Below are positions 11,596-23,444 of a stretch of 64,000 nucleotides of DNA, in pieces (the first letter of the stretch is position 1; each line of letters begins with the position of its first letter). The position numbers and the translations under genes were made by a program. Source of the stretch: Avena insularis (lineage: Eukaryota; Streptophyta; Magnoliopsida; Poales; Poaceae); the NCBI GenBank assembly GCA_023614405.1, contig CM042685.1, positions 233,781,661-233,845,660 on the forward strand. Direction: 5' to 3'. The notes beneath the pieces are model-generated. The model had not been told where the DNA came from. It did no database searches and worked only from the letters and a program-made list of their open reading frames with translations.

Positions 11596-11976
11596 CGGAG
11601 ACAAAGTTGTGTTTCCCGCCGAAGTACGCTACAAGGCCCCACGGGTTGTCGCCTACAGCAAAGCCGAATCGCCGGCCACACTCAAAGATGCCGTAGACAC
11701 GCTAGACGAAGCTCGCAACATCACAGCGACCCACTCGACGGTGTACCAGCAAAGTCTTCACAACTACCACAGCCATCGGCTGCGCCCAAGGTCCTTCGTC
11801 GAAGGAGACCTCGTCCTGTGGCTCAAGCATAAGGGACACTTGAAGATCGAGTCACCCTGGGAAGGACCCTATGTGGTCACCGAAGTAATACCAGGTGCCG
11901 CCTAAAGGACGTCGAGTCCAGAGTTGAATACTCCAACCCCTGGAACATCACACAACTACGATGCTTCTACCCTTAG
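11596..11976 (+). pseudogene. Retand/Tat integrase C-terminal remnant
   Basis: The reading jumps from the pre-integrase linker straight to GTETKLCFPAEVRYKAPRVV in another frame, then DAVDTLDEARN, YQQSLHNYHSHRLRPRSF and SPWEGPYVVTEV. The zinc finger and DDE core of integrase, normally about 200 residues or more, are deleted. A small frameshift follows at VIPGAA, after which RLKDVES and NPWNITQLRCFYP end at TAG 11974-11976. Integrase from this copy could not act. Confidence 0.82.
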
Positions 11977-12161
11977 TTGTCTTTTACTTTCAATAAGGCT
12001 ATTCAGCTAGGCTGCTTAGCCAAACACTTTACCTCCTACATTATGTTGAATAAAAGCTAAGTTCCTTGGCCCAAAATTTCTCTCTTGTATATATTTACAT
12101 CGTTAAACACGCTCGGTGGCTGCGCCTCACCTTACGACTTCATCGATTGACAACAACAACA
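11977..12161 (+). other. 3' untranslated remnant of the Retand element
   Basis: Follows the pol stop codon and is cut by Copia A at 12162. No LTR or clear PPT is visible before the cut. The 5 bases before the cut are caaca, the expected TSD of Copia A, but no second copy is found at the other end. Confidence 0.6.
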
Positions 12162-13812
12162 TGTAGGGTTCGCAGCATAGAAAACAAAAAATTTCCTATG
12201 ATGGGAACAACTATGTACCAAGATCTATCTACTAGATACAATCAACGGGCGGATATACATCCGTAGAGAACATCCCCTTTAAGACGGACAAAGCTTAACG
12301 AGTTTGAACTCGTGGTTGATGTAGACGATCTCTTGCCGATCTAAAGATCGAGAGGAAGTCCTAGCACCGCAAATCAGCGGCGCATCCATGCTCGCACACA
12401 TGTCCGAGGCACCGAGCAACCTCTGCCTCCTCGCTCCAGCGATGCAACGGAAGCACAACTCTTTCTTGCCGAATAGCCACCGGGAACATGTATCTCTCTA
12501 GTCCGAGACCATGAGGGATAAATACTAGAGGGGGAGAGAGATACTTCACGAGGTGGTGTGAGTGAGAGGGAGGAGAGGGGGCTCCTTTTATAGGAGGAGG
12601 GGGTCACCCAAGGGGGTGGCCTCCGGCCATGGGGCTGCCCCCTCCCCTCCTTCATTCATGTGGGTGGACACTCCACTCACACAAATTTCTTTCAATTCCC
12701 TCCACTCAAAAACCCACTCAAATTCCCATTAATTTCCACCAAATTTAATGCAAACTCTCATTAAATAAAACTCCTTTTATTTATTCAGAATTATGTCAAT
12801 TACTTTAATGACAAACATTCACATTTAACCCCTTTCTAGTATTTCATTTCACATGCAAAAACACTTTCTGCAATTTCACCCAAAAACCCGTTTCGGTATC
12901 TAGTGAAATAAATTCCTGCGCTTGTTATTCTTTCTGGCATGAAACTTTTGATCCAAATGGTGTCAGTGTCTCTTAAGTGTGTCACCCTACGGTTCACGAA
13001 TAATGCGGACATCGAGACCCCTCTCAGATCAATAATCAGAAGCGGTACCTAGAGATCCATACCGACTCCCACACATTCAACGATGACTTTCTTGTGATCG
13101 TGAGAACCTTTTACGCTAGTATCTTAATCCTTTTGTTTCCCGATATATTACATGTCCAAGATTCGATCATCGGTATCTCCATACCTAGTTTGATCTCGTT
13201 ACTGACATGTACTCTTTTCTTGTTCCCGTGATATAACATTCTAGTGATCAAATCACTTGCCTGCAAGCTAATCAATGTGATATCACCGAGAGGGCCTAGA
13301 GCATATCTATCCGTCATCGGGATGAAAAATTCCACTCTCGATCCATGGGCCTCAACATAACACTTTAGTAGTACTGAACCCATCTTTATAATCACCCTGT
13401 TACGGTGTGACGTTTGATGTTATCAAGATACTCTTTCGGTGTTAGTGATTGACATGATCTCATGGTCTAAGGATTAGGATCACTTCGTATGATGTTATAG
13501 CAATATAAACTCAATGATTTGATCGTAATGCTATACTTCGGATGAATGTTCATCACACCATTACACTAATGTTGTGACCTCGTTATTAACAACATCCAAT
13601 GTCCATGATCAGGAAACCTTGATCATCTTGTTAATCAATGAGCTAGTTTATGAGAGAGGCATAACTAGGAACTTTCTGTTTGTTAATTGAACACACATGT
13701 ATTAATGTTTCCGTATTAATACAATTATAGCATGCAAAATAAACATCTATCATGTACTTGTAATATACATACTAACCACTTTATTATTGCCTCTCAGGGC
13801 ATATTCCCTTCA
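12162..13812 (-). repeat. 3' LTR of Copia A
   Basis: 1,651 bp, TGTAGGGTTCGCAG... to ...CATATTCCCTTCA on the + strand. In element sense it starts TGAAGGGAATATGCCCTGAG. It aligns with 39157-40809 and with both Copia B LTRs. Confidence 0.94.
12585..12596 (-). promoter_or_regulatory. TATA box of the Copia A/B LTR family
   Basis: On the - strand the LTR reads CCTATAAAAGGAGC, a good plant TATA box, followed about 30 bases on by a pyrimidine-rich CTCACTCACACC stretch that could hold the start site. The block recurs at 39579-39590, 46861-46872 and about 61663-61674. Confidence 0.7.
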
Positions 13813-13826
13813 GTATCCCACTTGCA
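13813..13826 (-). other. Polypurine tract of Copia A
   Basis: On the - strand GCAAGTGGGATAC abuts the 3' LTR. The same tract reads AAGTGGGAGAC in Copia B (48097-48110) and Copia C (53520-53533), the typical PPT of Angela/BARE-type elements. Confidence 0.85.
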
Positions 13827-13844
13827 CTAGAGACAATAATCTAG

Positions 13845-15572
13845 TTACATAGTGATAAATCTAACACCCATGGAGTTCTGGTATTGATCATGTTTTGCTC
13901 TAGGGAGAGTTTTAGTCAATGGATCTGCTACATTGAGATCCGCGTGTACTTTACAAATCTTTATATCTCCATCCTTGACATGGTCGCGGATGGAGTGAAA
14001 CCGGCGCTTAATATGCTTGGAATTCTTGTGAGACCTTGGTTCTTTGGCATTGGCAATGGCACCATTGTTGTAACAATATATCACCATTGGGTCCAACGCA
14101 CTCGCAAGCACACCTAGTTCGGATATGAACTCCTTCATCCAAACCGCTTCCTGAGCCGCTTCCGAAGCAGCAACATATTCGGCCTCCGTTGTTGATCCCG
14201 CCACCACGGGTTGTTTGGAACTCCTCCATCTAGCCACTCCACCATTCATGAGAAATACGTATCCGGATTGAGACTTAGAGTCATCCGGATCGGTGTCAAA
14301 GCTAGCATCGACATAACACTTAGCGACGAGATCTTCTTCACCTCCGTACACAAGAAACATATCCTTAGTTCTTTGCAAGTACTTAAGGATATTATTGACC
14401 GCTTTCCAGTGTTCCGATCCTGGATCGGATTGGTACCTACAGTCAAACTAATAGCATGTGCCACATCCGGTCTTGTACATAGCATGGCGTACATTATAGA
14501 GCCTATGGCTGAAGCATAGGGGACTTTGTCCATTATCTCTCTTTCTTCCGTCGTAGCCAGACTTTGAGTCTTACTCAATGTCTTGCCTTGCAACATAGGT
14601 AAGAACCCCTTCTAACTTCCGTCCATTTTAAACTTCTTTAAAATCTTATCAAGGTATGTACTTTGCGATAGCCCTATTAGGCGCCTTGATCTATCTCTAT
14701 AGATCTTTATGCCTAATATGTATGACGCTTCACCTTGGTCCTTCATTGAAAATTTGCTATTTAGATAACTTTTAACACTGTTTAAAAGATCTATATCATT
14801 TCCGATCAATAATATATCATCCACATATCATATCAGAAATGCCACACTGCTCCCACCCACTTTCTTGTAAATACAAGCCTCTCCATAAGTTTGGACAAAT
14901 CCAAACTCTTTGATCACTCATAAAAGCGGAGATTCCAACTCCGGGATGCTTGCTTCAATCCATAGATGGATCGCTGAAGCTTGCACACCTTGTTAGCATC
15001 CTTAGGATCGACAAAACCCTTTGGTTGTATCATATACAACTCTTCTTCAATATTGCCATTGAGGAACGCGGTTTTGACATCCATCTGCCATATCTCATAA
15101 TTGAAATATGCAGCAATTGCTAACATAACCCTAACGGACTTTAGTGAAACCCCTTTAATTTGTCGAAACCCTTTGCAACAAGTCGAGCTTTATAGACGGT
15201 CACATTACCATCAACATCAGTTTTCCTTTTGAAAATCTTTTTATTCTCCACGGCCTTTCAGTCGTGAGGTAAGTCCACCAAGTTCCAAACTTGGTTTTCA
15301 TACATGGATTCCATCTCGGATTTCATGGCTTCTAACCATTTGTTGGAATCCGGGCTCATCATCGCTTCTTCATACGTCGCAGGGTCATCAATTTCATCAA
15401 CCATGAAATTCATAATAGGATTTCCGTACAGGTCGGGAGCTGCACGTGACCTGCTAGACCTGCGAGGTTTGGTAGTATTCTCTTTTGAAGCTTCATGATC
15501 ATTATCATTAGTTCCCTCTTCAATTGGTGAAGCCAACTCCAGAATGACTTCCGGCGCTGCGCTACTCGCCAT
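13845..15572 (-). pseudogene. Copia A reverse transcriptase and RNase H, broken
   Basis: Reading leftwards: KPRRSSRSRAAPDLYG and MMSPDSNKWLEAMKSEMESM (pre-RT), then EIWQMDVKTAFLNGNIEEEL with the first catalytic Asp, then YVDDILLIGNDID preceded by an in-frame TGA. RNase H (14378-13845) has CYVDASFD, STTEAEYVAASEA, and YCYNNGAIANAKEP where Copia B has YCDNNGAI. That catalytic Asp is therefore Tyr. About 45 bases present in Copia B (near 49430-49470) are missing here near 15143. The last codons read MGVRFITM before the stop at 13845. Several frameshifts and stops make it inactive. Confidence 0.87.
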
Positions 15573-15605
15573 ACTATAAAGAGAAGGTTCTACAACCTTT
15601 TCGAA

Positions 15606-16711
15606 TTATACCTTCCGACTACTCACACCTTTCACGAGAAAATATTTCTCTAGAAAGGATACATTCTTGGCAACAAAAACCTTGCCCTCGGATCTGTGAT
15701 AGAATGAATACCCAATAGTTTCCTTAGGGTATCCTATGAAGACGCATTTTTCCGCTTTGGGTTCGAGTTTATCCGGTTGAAGTTTCTTCACATAAACATT
15801 GTCCCCAAACTTTAAGAAATGACAGCTTAGGTTTGTTTCCAAACCACAATTTATATGGTGTCTTTTAAACGGATTTAGATGGTGCCCGATTTAAACTCGT
15901 AACTTAGATACTCACCTGCATGGTCGGACCGTAGAAATCTATTACGATGATTTTCCACTTCATTATGAAATTCCTTGAACTTTTCAAAGGTTTTAGACTT
16001 GTGTTTCATCAAGTAGATATAACCGTATCTACTCAAATCATTCGTGAAAGTTACAAAATAAAGATATCCACCTCGCGTCGACACACTCATTGGACCACAT
16101 ACATCAGAATGTATGATTTCCAATAAATCTTTCGCCCGTTCCATTGAACCGGAAAATGTCGTTCTAGTCATCTTGCCCATAAGGCATGGCTCACATGTAT
16201 CAAATGATTCAAAATCAAGTGATTCCAAAAGTCCATCCGAATGGAGATTCTTCATGCGTTTAACGCCAATATGACCTAGACGGCAGTGCCACATATATGC
16301 GGATATATCATCATTATGTTTAATCCTTTTAGCATCAACATTATGAATATGTGTAACATTATTATCGAGATCTAAAAGAAATAAACCATCCATTATCGAT
16401 GCATGACCATAAAAGATTTCATTCATATAAATTGAACAACCATTGTTCTTGGATTTAAATGAATAACCACTTCACATCAAACACGATCCAGATACAATGT
16501 TCATGCTCAGTGCTGGCACCAGATAACAATTATTCAAGTTTATTACTAATCCCGACGGTAAGTGGAGAGGTAGCTTTCCGACGGTGATCACATAAGCACT
16601 TGATCCATTGTTGACACGCATCTTGACCTCACCCCTTACTAGCGGTCGCTTGTTCCGCAGCCCCTGATTCGAGTTACAAATATTAGCAACTGAACCGGTA
16701 TCAAATACCTA
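15606..16711 (-). pseudogene. Copia A protease and integrase, catalytic Glu deleted
   Basis: The protease active site DTGSVANICNS is intact at about 16702-16670, but the codon three positions before DTGS is TAG (16709-16711) where Trp is usual. The pre-integrase HHCC domain follows (WHCRLGHIGVKRMKNLH, CEPC), then HSDVCGPMS and LRSDHAGEY with two catalytic Asp. A 182 bp deletion relative to Copia B joins gcccgatttaa to actcgtaac near 15893. It removes the third catalytic residue (Glu) and shifts the frame. The C-terminal part (KLQPDKLEPKAEKCVFIGYP) resumes in 15842-15606. Confidence 0.86.
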
Positions 16712-16779
16712 GGTGCTACTGCGAGTACTAGTCAAGTACACATCAGTAACATGTATATCATATATACCTTTATTTGCCT

Positions 16780-17605
16780 TGCCGGCCTTCTTGTCTGCCA
16801 AATACTTGGGGCAGTTGCGCTTCCAGTGTTCGGTCCCCTTACAATAATAGCACTCGGTATCAGACTTAGGTCCAACTCGGGGTTTCCTTTCAGGCGCAGC
16901 AACCGTCTTGCCGCCCTTATTTCCCTTCAGTTTACCCTTCTTGTCTTTCTTGAAACCAATGGTCTTATACTCTTATTGATCATCAACACTTGATGTTCTT
17001 TCTTGATCTCCACTTCTCCAGTTTTAAGCATTGACAGAAGCTCGGGGAGAGACTTCTTCATGCCTTGCATATTATAGTTCATCACGAAGCTCTTATAGCT
17101 AGCTGGTAGAGACTGTAGAACACGATGGATGCCTAAGTCAATGGGAATCATTATTCCCAAGGAAACAAGATTATCGACGTAACCCGACATCTTGAGTAAC
17201 ATGCTCAGTTACGGAGCTGTTCTCTTCCATCATGCAGCTAAAGAACTTTTTTGAAGCATTATAGCTCTCTACAACAGCATGTGTGTCGAAAATCATTTCC
17301 AACTCACCCATTGTATCAAAAGCATTGCCATTTTCGAAACGCTTTTGAAGTTCTGGCTCTAGCCCATACACTATGCCGCAATGAACTAAGTTGTGGTCCT
17401 CCTGACGAGTCCGATAGACATTCTTCTCCTCGTTAGGGGCATCATCAAACGGTGGGGGGCCTAGCGACGCTTCTAGCACATATTGCTTTTGTGCAGCAGA
17501 GAGGAGAATCCTGAAATTCATGGCCCATTCGGTAAAGTTCTTACCGTTCGTTGCAAATTTCTCTTTCTCCATGAACACATTGAAATTAAAAGCAGGTGGT
17601 GCCAT
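16780..17605 (-). pseudogene. Copia A Gag, frameshifted
   Basis: Starts at ATG 17605 (MAPPAFNFNVFMEKEKF), the position matched in Copia B. The capsid-like domain includes FTEWAMNFRILLSAAQ, GLEPELQKRFENGNAFD and SYNASKKFFSCMMEE. An extra base near 17195-17205 relative to Copia B shifts the frame, and KMSGYVDNLVSLGIMIP continues in 17202-16927. One intact zinc knuckle, CYYCKGTEHWKRNC (CX2CX4HX4C), lies near 16810-16855. Gag would form the RNA-packaging particle. Confidence 0.86.
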
Positions 17606-17951
17606 ATACAACAAAATTTGTAAAGTTTAGACTAAGTTTATGATATATTGAGTTCAACTAATCCAAATTACGAATGAACTCCCACTCAAAAATGACATCC
17701 CTTGTGCCTTTTTCGTGATTACATGAACCAAATCCACTACACCAAGTCCGATCATCACATGAGTCGGTGTAGCTTCAAAGGCGAGCATCAAATGGGCATC
17801 ATATCTACCATATGGCTCATGTTTAACCTTTCGGTCCATGTTCCGAGGCCATGTCTGTACATGCTAGGCTCGCCAAGTAAGAAGCTTAATATTCGCGTGT
17901 GTAACTGTTTTACACCCAAAACATGATCGTGGATCCAAGAACACCCGATCA
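17606..17951 (-). other. Copia A 5' leader, gag-proximal part
   Basis: Untranslated leader between the gag start and the large insertion. It is homologous to Copia B 60230-60524. The last five bases, gatca (17947-17951), are the TSD copy of the outer giant-LTR element. Confidence 0.8.
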
Positions 17952-19158
17952 TGTAAGGTTCCCAACCTTTAATAAGGTAGAGATCCCTGTGTTTACAATG
18001 CTAGTCCCTGGATCAATAGCTAGCATCCACAGTTAAGATGTAATATCAAGAAACAAAGGTCATAATACCACTTTATAACCAGGAATAACATAATTTATTA
18101 CATCTTACATAGCTCATTTGGCTATTACATTACATTGCAGCAGAATATATATAAGCATGGGGTCCTTCATCTTCAAAGTGCCATAGGCAGACATGTTGGT
18201 TGTAGACTTGTAATCCTACTTCACTAATATCAAACAAACCTGCAACATAACAAGTTACAGCCACAAGGGTCAATACATTTGAATTGTATTGGCAAGTGAT
18301 ACTATGGTAGTATAGTGGAGTCTATCATCTATATGCTTTTGGCTAAGTGGAGCTTAGGCTTGCTTTTCTCAAAATAGATTTTTCCTTATCATTTGAAAAC
18401 ACTAAGTTTTTGCTTGACAAAATCTTTCCCAAGGCATCTCCCAATAGAAATTGGTGATCCTTCAACCCTTGTTCACCCACAAGTTTTTAACTTAGAAATT
18501 TGGATGATGAGATTCTTGATAGCTTCCATGTCTTGATGCTCAAATTGTCCTTTGCCAGGGACATGGCTAAGTACTTAGATTTTACACTCTGCAGAGGTGG
18601 TGCACTTTCCCCACAAGACTTGGTTTCACCAAGACAAGATCTTTCAGAATCCTTCCCTTAGACCAAAATGGACGCGCTCCAACCTATCATTCCCACTACC
18701 ACCAACTGTCCATTTGGCTAAGTTCTTGCAACCTATATGATCCAGGCAGAGCCCATAATGCCAAGTGGCTGCACTTGAAGCTTCTCAACATTTGACATCT
18801 CAAATCTCTTTGTTCCTGGGTGGCCATACACAAGTGAGATACACAAGGTTCACCAGTCCCCTGGCCTTGTGTAACCACTCAACACAAACGATTCCTTCCA
18901 TTCCACCCAGGTGATTCATTCACTTATTTGTTTTATTAAAAAAACACAAGTCCTCAGACTTAGAAATTTTCCCATAGCATGATTATATATTCCACCCTTG
19001 TTTTCTACTAGCTAAGCTAAGCATGATAGTAGTAGGAATCTTAACTTAGGAAAATTCTACTAAGGTTTCATCTACTAGGTTTTCCCATAGCATGGTTTAT
19101 ACTTAGCAAAATTCCATGCAAGTCTTACTTAGAAATATCACTAATGCATAATGAAAAT
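17952..19158 (-). repeat. Outer element left LTR, first segment
   Basis: First 1,207 bases of the left (3') LTR, starting TGTAAGGTTCCCAACC. It matches 34228-35434 closely and stops at ...gcataatgaaaat, where the inner element begins. The remainder is at 29500-32509. Confidence 0.92.
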
Positions 19159-22100
19159 TGTAAGGTTCCCAACCTTTAATAAGGTAGAGATCCCTGTGTT
19201 TACAATGCTAGTCCCTGGATCAATAGCTAGCATCCACAGTTAAGATGTAATATCAAGAAACAAAGGTCATAATACAACTTTATAACCAGGAATAACATAA
19301 TTTTATTACATCTTACATAGCTCATTTGGCTATTACATTACATTGCAGCAGAATATCTATAAGCATGGGGTCCTTCGTCTTCAAAGTGCCACAGGCAGAC
19401 ATGTTGGTTGTAGACTTGTAATCCTATTCATTAAACTTCACTAATATCAAACAAACCTGCAACATAACAAGTTACAGCCACAAGGGTCAATACATTTGAA
19501 TTGTATTGGCAAGTGATACTATGGTAGTATAGTGGAGTCTATCATCTATATGCTTTTGGCTAAGTGGAGCTTAGGCTTGCATTGCTCAAAATAGATTTTC
19601 CTTATCATTTGAAAACACTAAGTTTTGTTTGGCAAAAATCACCCAAGGCATCTACCAATCAAAGATTGAAGATCCTTTAACCCTTGTTCAATCCACAAGT
19701 TTTTATCTTAGAAATTTGGATGATGAGATTCTTGATAGCTTCCATGTCTTGATGCTCAAATTGTCCTTTGCCAGGGACATGGCTAAGTACTTAGATTTTA
19801 CACTCTGCAGAGGTGGTGCACTTTCCCCACAAGACTTGGTTTCACCAAGACAAGATCTTTCAGAAGCCTTCCCTTAGACCAAAATGGACGCGCTCCAACC
19901 TATCAATCCCCTACCACCAATTGTCCATTTGGCTAAGTTATTGCAACCTATATGATCCAGGCAGAGCCCATAATGCCAAGTGGCTGCACTTGAAGCTTCT
20001 CAACATTTGACATCTCAAATCTCTTTGTTCCTGGGTGGCCATCCACAAGTGAGATACACAAGGTAAACCATAAAAATGGGCCTTGTGAACCACTCAACAC
20101 AAACCATTCCTTCCATTCCACCCAGGTGATTCATTCACTTAGTTGTTTTATTAACAAAACACAAGTCCTCAGACTTAGAAATTTTTCCATAGTATGAATT
20201 TATATTCCACCCTTGTTTTCTATTAGCCAAGCTAAGCATGATAGTTATAGGAATCTTAACTTAGGAAATTTCTACTAAGGTTTCATCTACTAGGATTTCC
20301 CATAGCATGGTTTATACTTAGCAAAATTCCATGCAAGTCTTACTTAGAAAATATTACTAATGCATAGTAAAAATAATGGGACAAAAAGTATGAAGCATCA
20401 CTTGCCTTTTTGGTAGAGAGTATAAGTTCACTCCTTGATCTTTGCAATGTTCACTCACTTCAAATCACTACAATTCAATCAAGCAAACAATATTTTCAAT
20501 CTACCATTCAAGCAATTCATCACATAAAATGATAAAATCAAAGTAATGCATGCAAGCATGCAATAGGTTGTTTTATTTGTAAAAAATGGTTTCTAGTAGG
20601 TTGTAAACATTTGGAAACACCTATTGGTCATTTTATAAAGTGGCAAAGTCATTTGCAATAGGTTTCACTTTATAAACCCTTTTTAAAACAAGGTATCATT
20701 TTATGTGGTGTAAAAATGTTTTCAATAAGGCATTAATCTATAGGGTTCAAAAAATATGTTTTCAAACCATAAATTCTTGTGTTTAGGGTTAGAGAGTTTA
20801 TTTCCAAAACATTTCTCAAAGGTTTTCTTCCAAAACCATTTTTAATAATTCAACCATATTTTTATTTGACTAGAATTGGTTTAAATCCAAGATTCATTCT
20901 TTTGTTTCACCAAATACATTTTTGAAACCACAATTTGTTTCCTAGGGTCAGTAGGTTCAAAACAAACCATTTGCCAAAGATTTTATCCCCAAAATCATTT
21001 TATAATAATTTTTATAACCTAAATAAGCATACATAAGTTTCTGCAAAAACAAACATTTTACCAGAAGATTTTTACTAAACAAAGTGCATGGTTGGCTAGG
21101 GCTTGTCCTGCTGAATGCAATGATATAAAGTTTGCAAAATTTGGACGTGTAGATTAAAAATTATAGATTTTACAAAATGGAACATCTAATAGAACTATTC
21201 TGTTTTTAAACAAATCAGCAGAGACACGTGTCTTGATCTGATACGCTTGTACCAATTCGTCTGGATCACGCGCTGTGAGATGTTAGATCAAGTTACATCG
21301 CACGGATCAGATTAGTCCATAACTCTTCGTTTAATGATTCTATCATGGCCGTGGGATCAAGATCTAACGGGCAACCTTGCCTGGACCAAAGACTGGCGGC
21401 GCAAGGTCAACGGCGAGCGGCGGCGCGCTCGGATGAGGGTGGTACTAGCGATGCAGGGAGCTAGAGGAGGAGTGGGGTATCTCACCGAGTTCGCGGGGCT
21501 GTGCTGATTCTCGACGTGGTCTCCACAGGGTCAGGGGCGCACGGGGGTGACGAAAATTTCTCGCCGGAGTTGGTGTGGGCGGCGGTGCTCTCGGGTCGTC
21601 GTCGCTGGCGTCGTTTTGGACCACGCTAAGCCAGAGGAGAGGCACGGTTAGATGCGCACAAGGGTCGCGTGTAAGGGAGCATCACTGAGAGGTGCTGGGG
21701 AGGTCGAGACTTACCAGGGGAGGTCGCCGGAAAAGAAACAGACGCGGCGGCGCTTAGTTGATGACGAAGCCGAGCTTGCAGGGCATGCGCGGGCGAGCTG
21801 ATGATACAGAGAGGTGCGCCAGGGTTTGGGGAACTTGCCTGCGTGCTCGGGGAGGCAAGGGGTGGCGCGAGGTTGCCGTAATCTGGTGGGGAGCTCGTCG
21901 GAGACAGCGGCCATTGAGGCTAAAATTTGGACAGCCTAGTGGCTCCGGTTGGGTGAGGTCTGAGGGAAAAAGAAGAGAGGGAAGAGGCGAGTTAACGTGC
22001 ACGATTACTAGCCAATTCATTCGCGGCATTGATGTGAATTAAACTCACGAATTCAACATCAGAAACGGGAGAAAAGGGGGGAAGAACAGGTTGCGGGTGG

Positions 22101-23407
22101 GAACGACGAACTGGTAGGTGGGGCCATCTGACAGCGAGAGAGAGAGAAGGAGTGCGGGGTCCACATGTCTGTCACTGAGCGGGTAGGGTGTTTGGTCTGA
22201 AGCGTTTTTCTGCGGGAGAGGGGCAGTGGGCTGGCTGGGCTTAGTTGGGCCAGGCTAGTTGGGCTGGGTCCTTTTCATATTTTTTCTGTTCTGTTTGTTT
22301 TTCTTTTTTTCTCTTTTGATTATTCTGATTTGATTTTGTTTGGCCAATTCAAACATTCATTTGAATTCAAAACCTTGCCAAATTTTGGGTAGGTTTAAAT
22401 ACTGGTTAGTAAAACATTTTGAAGTCATTTTTAGGATAAAACCTTATTCATTTTGGGGCCTTTTATTTATTCAAAATAAGCTCTAGTTTTTAATTAGATA
22501 GGATTTAATAATGTTTTTAATTTCCATTTGATTTCTAATTTCTTCCAAAACCTTTAAGTAAGTTTTTATTTGATTAATTGGGTGTCAATTAATCCATCTT
22601 GAATTATTTGGAAAAGTTTTTAATAAGATTTATTAATCATTTAAAATTTGGGTTTGTCTTTATTCCAATAGGATTTGGTCTAAGCCATTTTATTTTAGTT
22701 TGGAATTTCTTTATCCAATATTTTATTTGGATTTGGATTATAGTCATTCCATTTGCTTAATGGATTAGGCCAAGATTTAGTTTGGATCTTTGAATATTCT
22801 TTAATAATATTTCTTTCTTTATCTTATAAAATCCATATCTTTTTATTTAGAGATCCAAGCTTGGTGATTCCAATTTGCAAAATCTTGTTTAATATTTGTT
22901 TATACTTTTAAATATCTTTAGGATTATTTGCTATCCAATTGGTAGGGATTTTAGATAGGTTCTTTATTAGCTTTGGGAATTCAATTTCTTATCTTATTAA
23001 ATTCAAAAGATTTTATCTATGGCTCCAATTTGAGTGAAACCAATTTATATGGCTTTATGATATTTCTGTTTGTCTTTCTTGATCATTTGTGAATGTTTGT
23101 TGACAAATTTTTATATGGATCAAATCCATAGGCTTGGAGATACTTTGGAAATGATTTTTATTCCATTAAGGTTTAGGGTTTGGATTTATTTTCCAAGTGT
23201 TTAAATTTCCAGATTCATTCATTGAGGAATGCATTTCCCTTGATTTGGATTTTTGTTGGATTCAAACTTTTATTAAAGTTTGTTCAAGATGGGATTTTAA
23301 GTTTCCATTAAAAAAAAAGTTTCTTTTCACCCTGATTTTCAACAATAATTTATTTTCTTTATTTTATTTTTCAAATTACAAGAGTTAGAAAATCTTGGGA
23401 TGTGACA
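19159..23407 (-). repeat. Inner element 3' LTR (4.25 kb)
   Basis: Starts TGTAAGGTTCCCAACC and ends AAATCTTGGGATGTGACA. Three parts are visible on the + strand: about 2.2 kb AT-rich sequence, a GC-rich block at 21340-22260, and an AT-rich end. It pairs with 25242-29499 with few differences per 100 bp by eye. Confidence 0.93.
21340..22262 (-). promoter_or_regulatory. GC-rich promoter/leader-like block in the giant LTR
   Basis: The AT-rich LTR is interrupted by a GC-rich block with gene-like signals on the - strand. At 22223-22262 several TGGGCY (site II) motifs lie in a row. An ATG opens a 67-codon frame at 21914. A perfect donor CTG/GTAAGT lies at about 21712, and GTGAG at 21481-21485 is kept in all three subfamilies. 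This looks like a promoter followed by a spliced leader. No TATA box is obvious. The inner right LTR repeats it at 27420-28360. Confidence 0.5.
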
Positions 23408-23423
23408 GGCTACCACCCTTAAA
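23408..23423 (-). other. PPT-like tract of the inner giant-LTR element
   Basis: On the - strand the bases next to the LTR read TTTAAGGGTGGTAGCC. The core AAGGGTGGTAG occurs again at about 23488-23498. A short purine tract ending at the LTR is expected for the PPT, though this one is weaker than usual. Confidence 0.6.
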
Positions 23424-23425
23424 AT

Positions 23426-23444
23426 AAATCTCGTCCCGAGATTT
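23426..23444. repeat. 8 bp hairpin beside the PPT
   Basis: aaatctcgtcccgagattt is a perfect inverted repeat with 8 bp arms and a 3 base loop, and is identical at 32528-32546. A CTCGGGACGAGAT motif just before the PPT is, from memory, common after pol in Tekay/Del-type Gypsy elements, which hints at the ancestry of this family. Confidence 0.75.

Noticed and set aside
19629..19877. An 82-codon + strand ORF (MAKITQGIYQSK...) recurring at 25706-25960 and partly at 42521.
   Set aside because: It recurs because it lies in the LTR copies of one family. It is antisense to the element, and the frame is broken in the outer LTR copies (17952-19158, 34228 onward).
21711..21914. - strand ORF MAAVSDELPTRLRQP... 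in the GC-rich LTR block.
   Set aside because: It looks like a leader or first exon but is short, GC-driven and not matched as a protein in the outer or solo LTRs. Reported as a promoter/leader finding, not as a gene.
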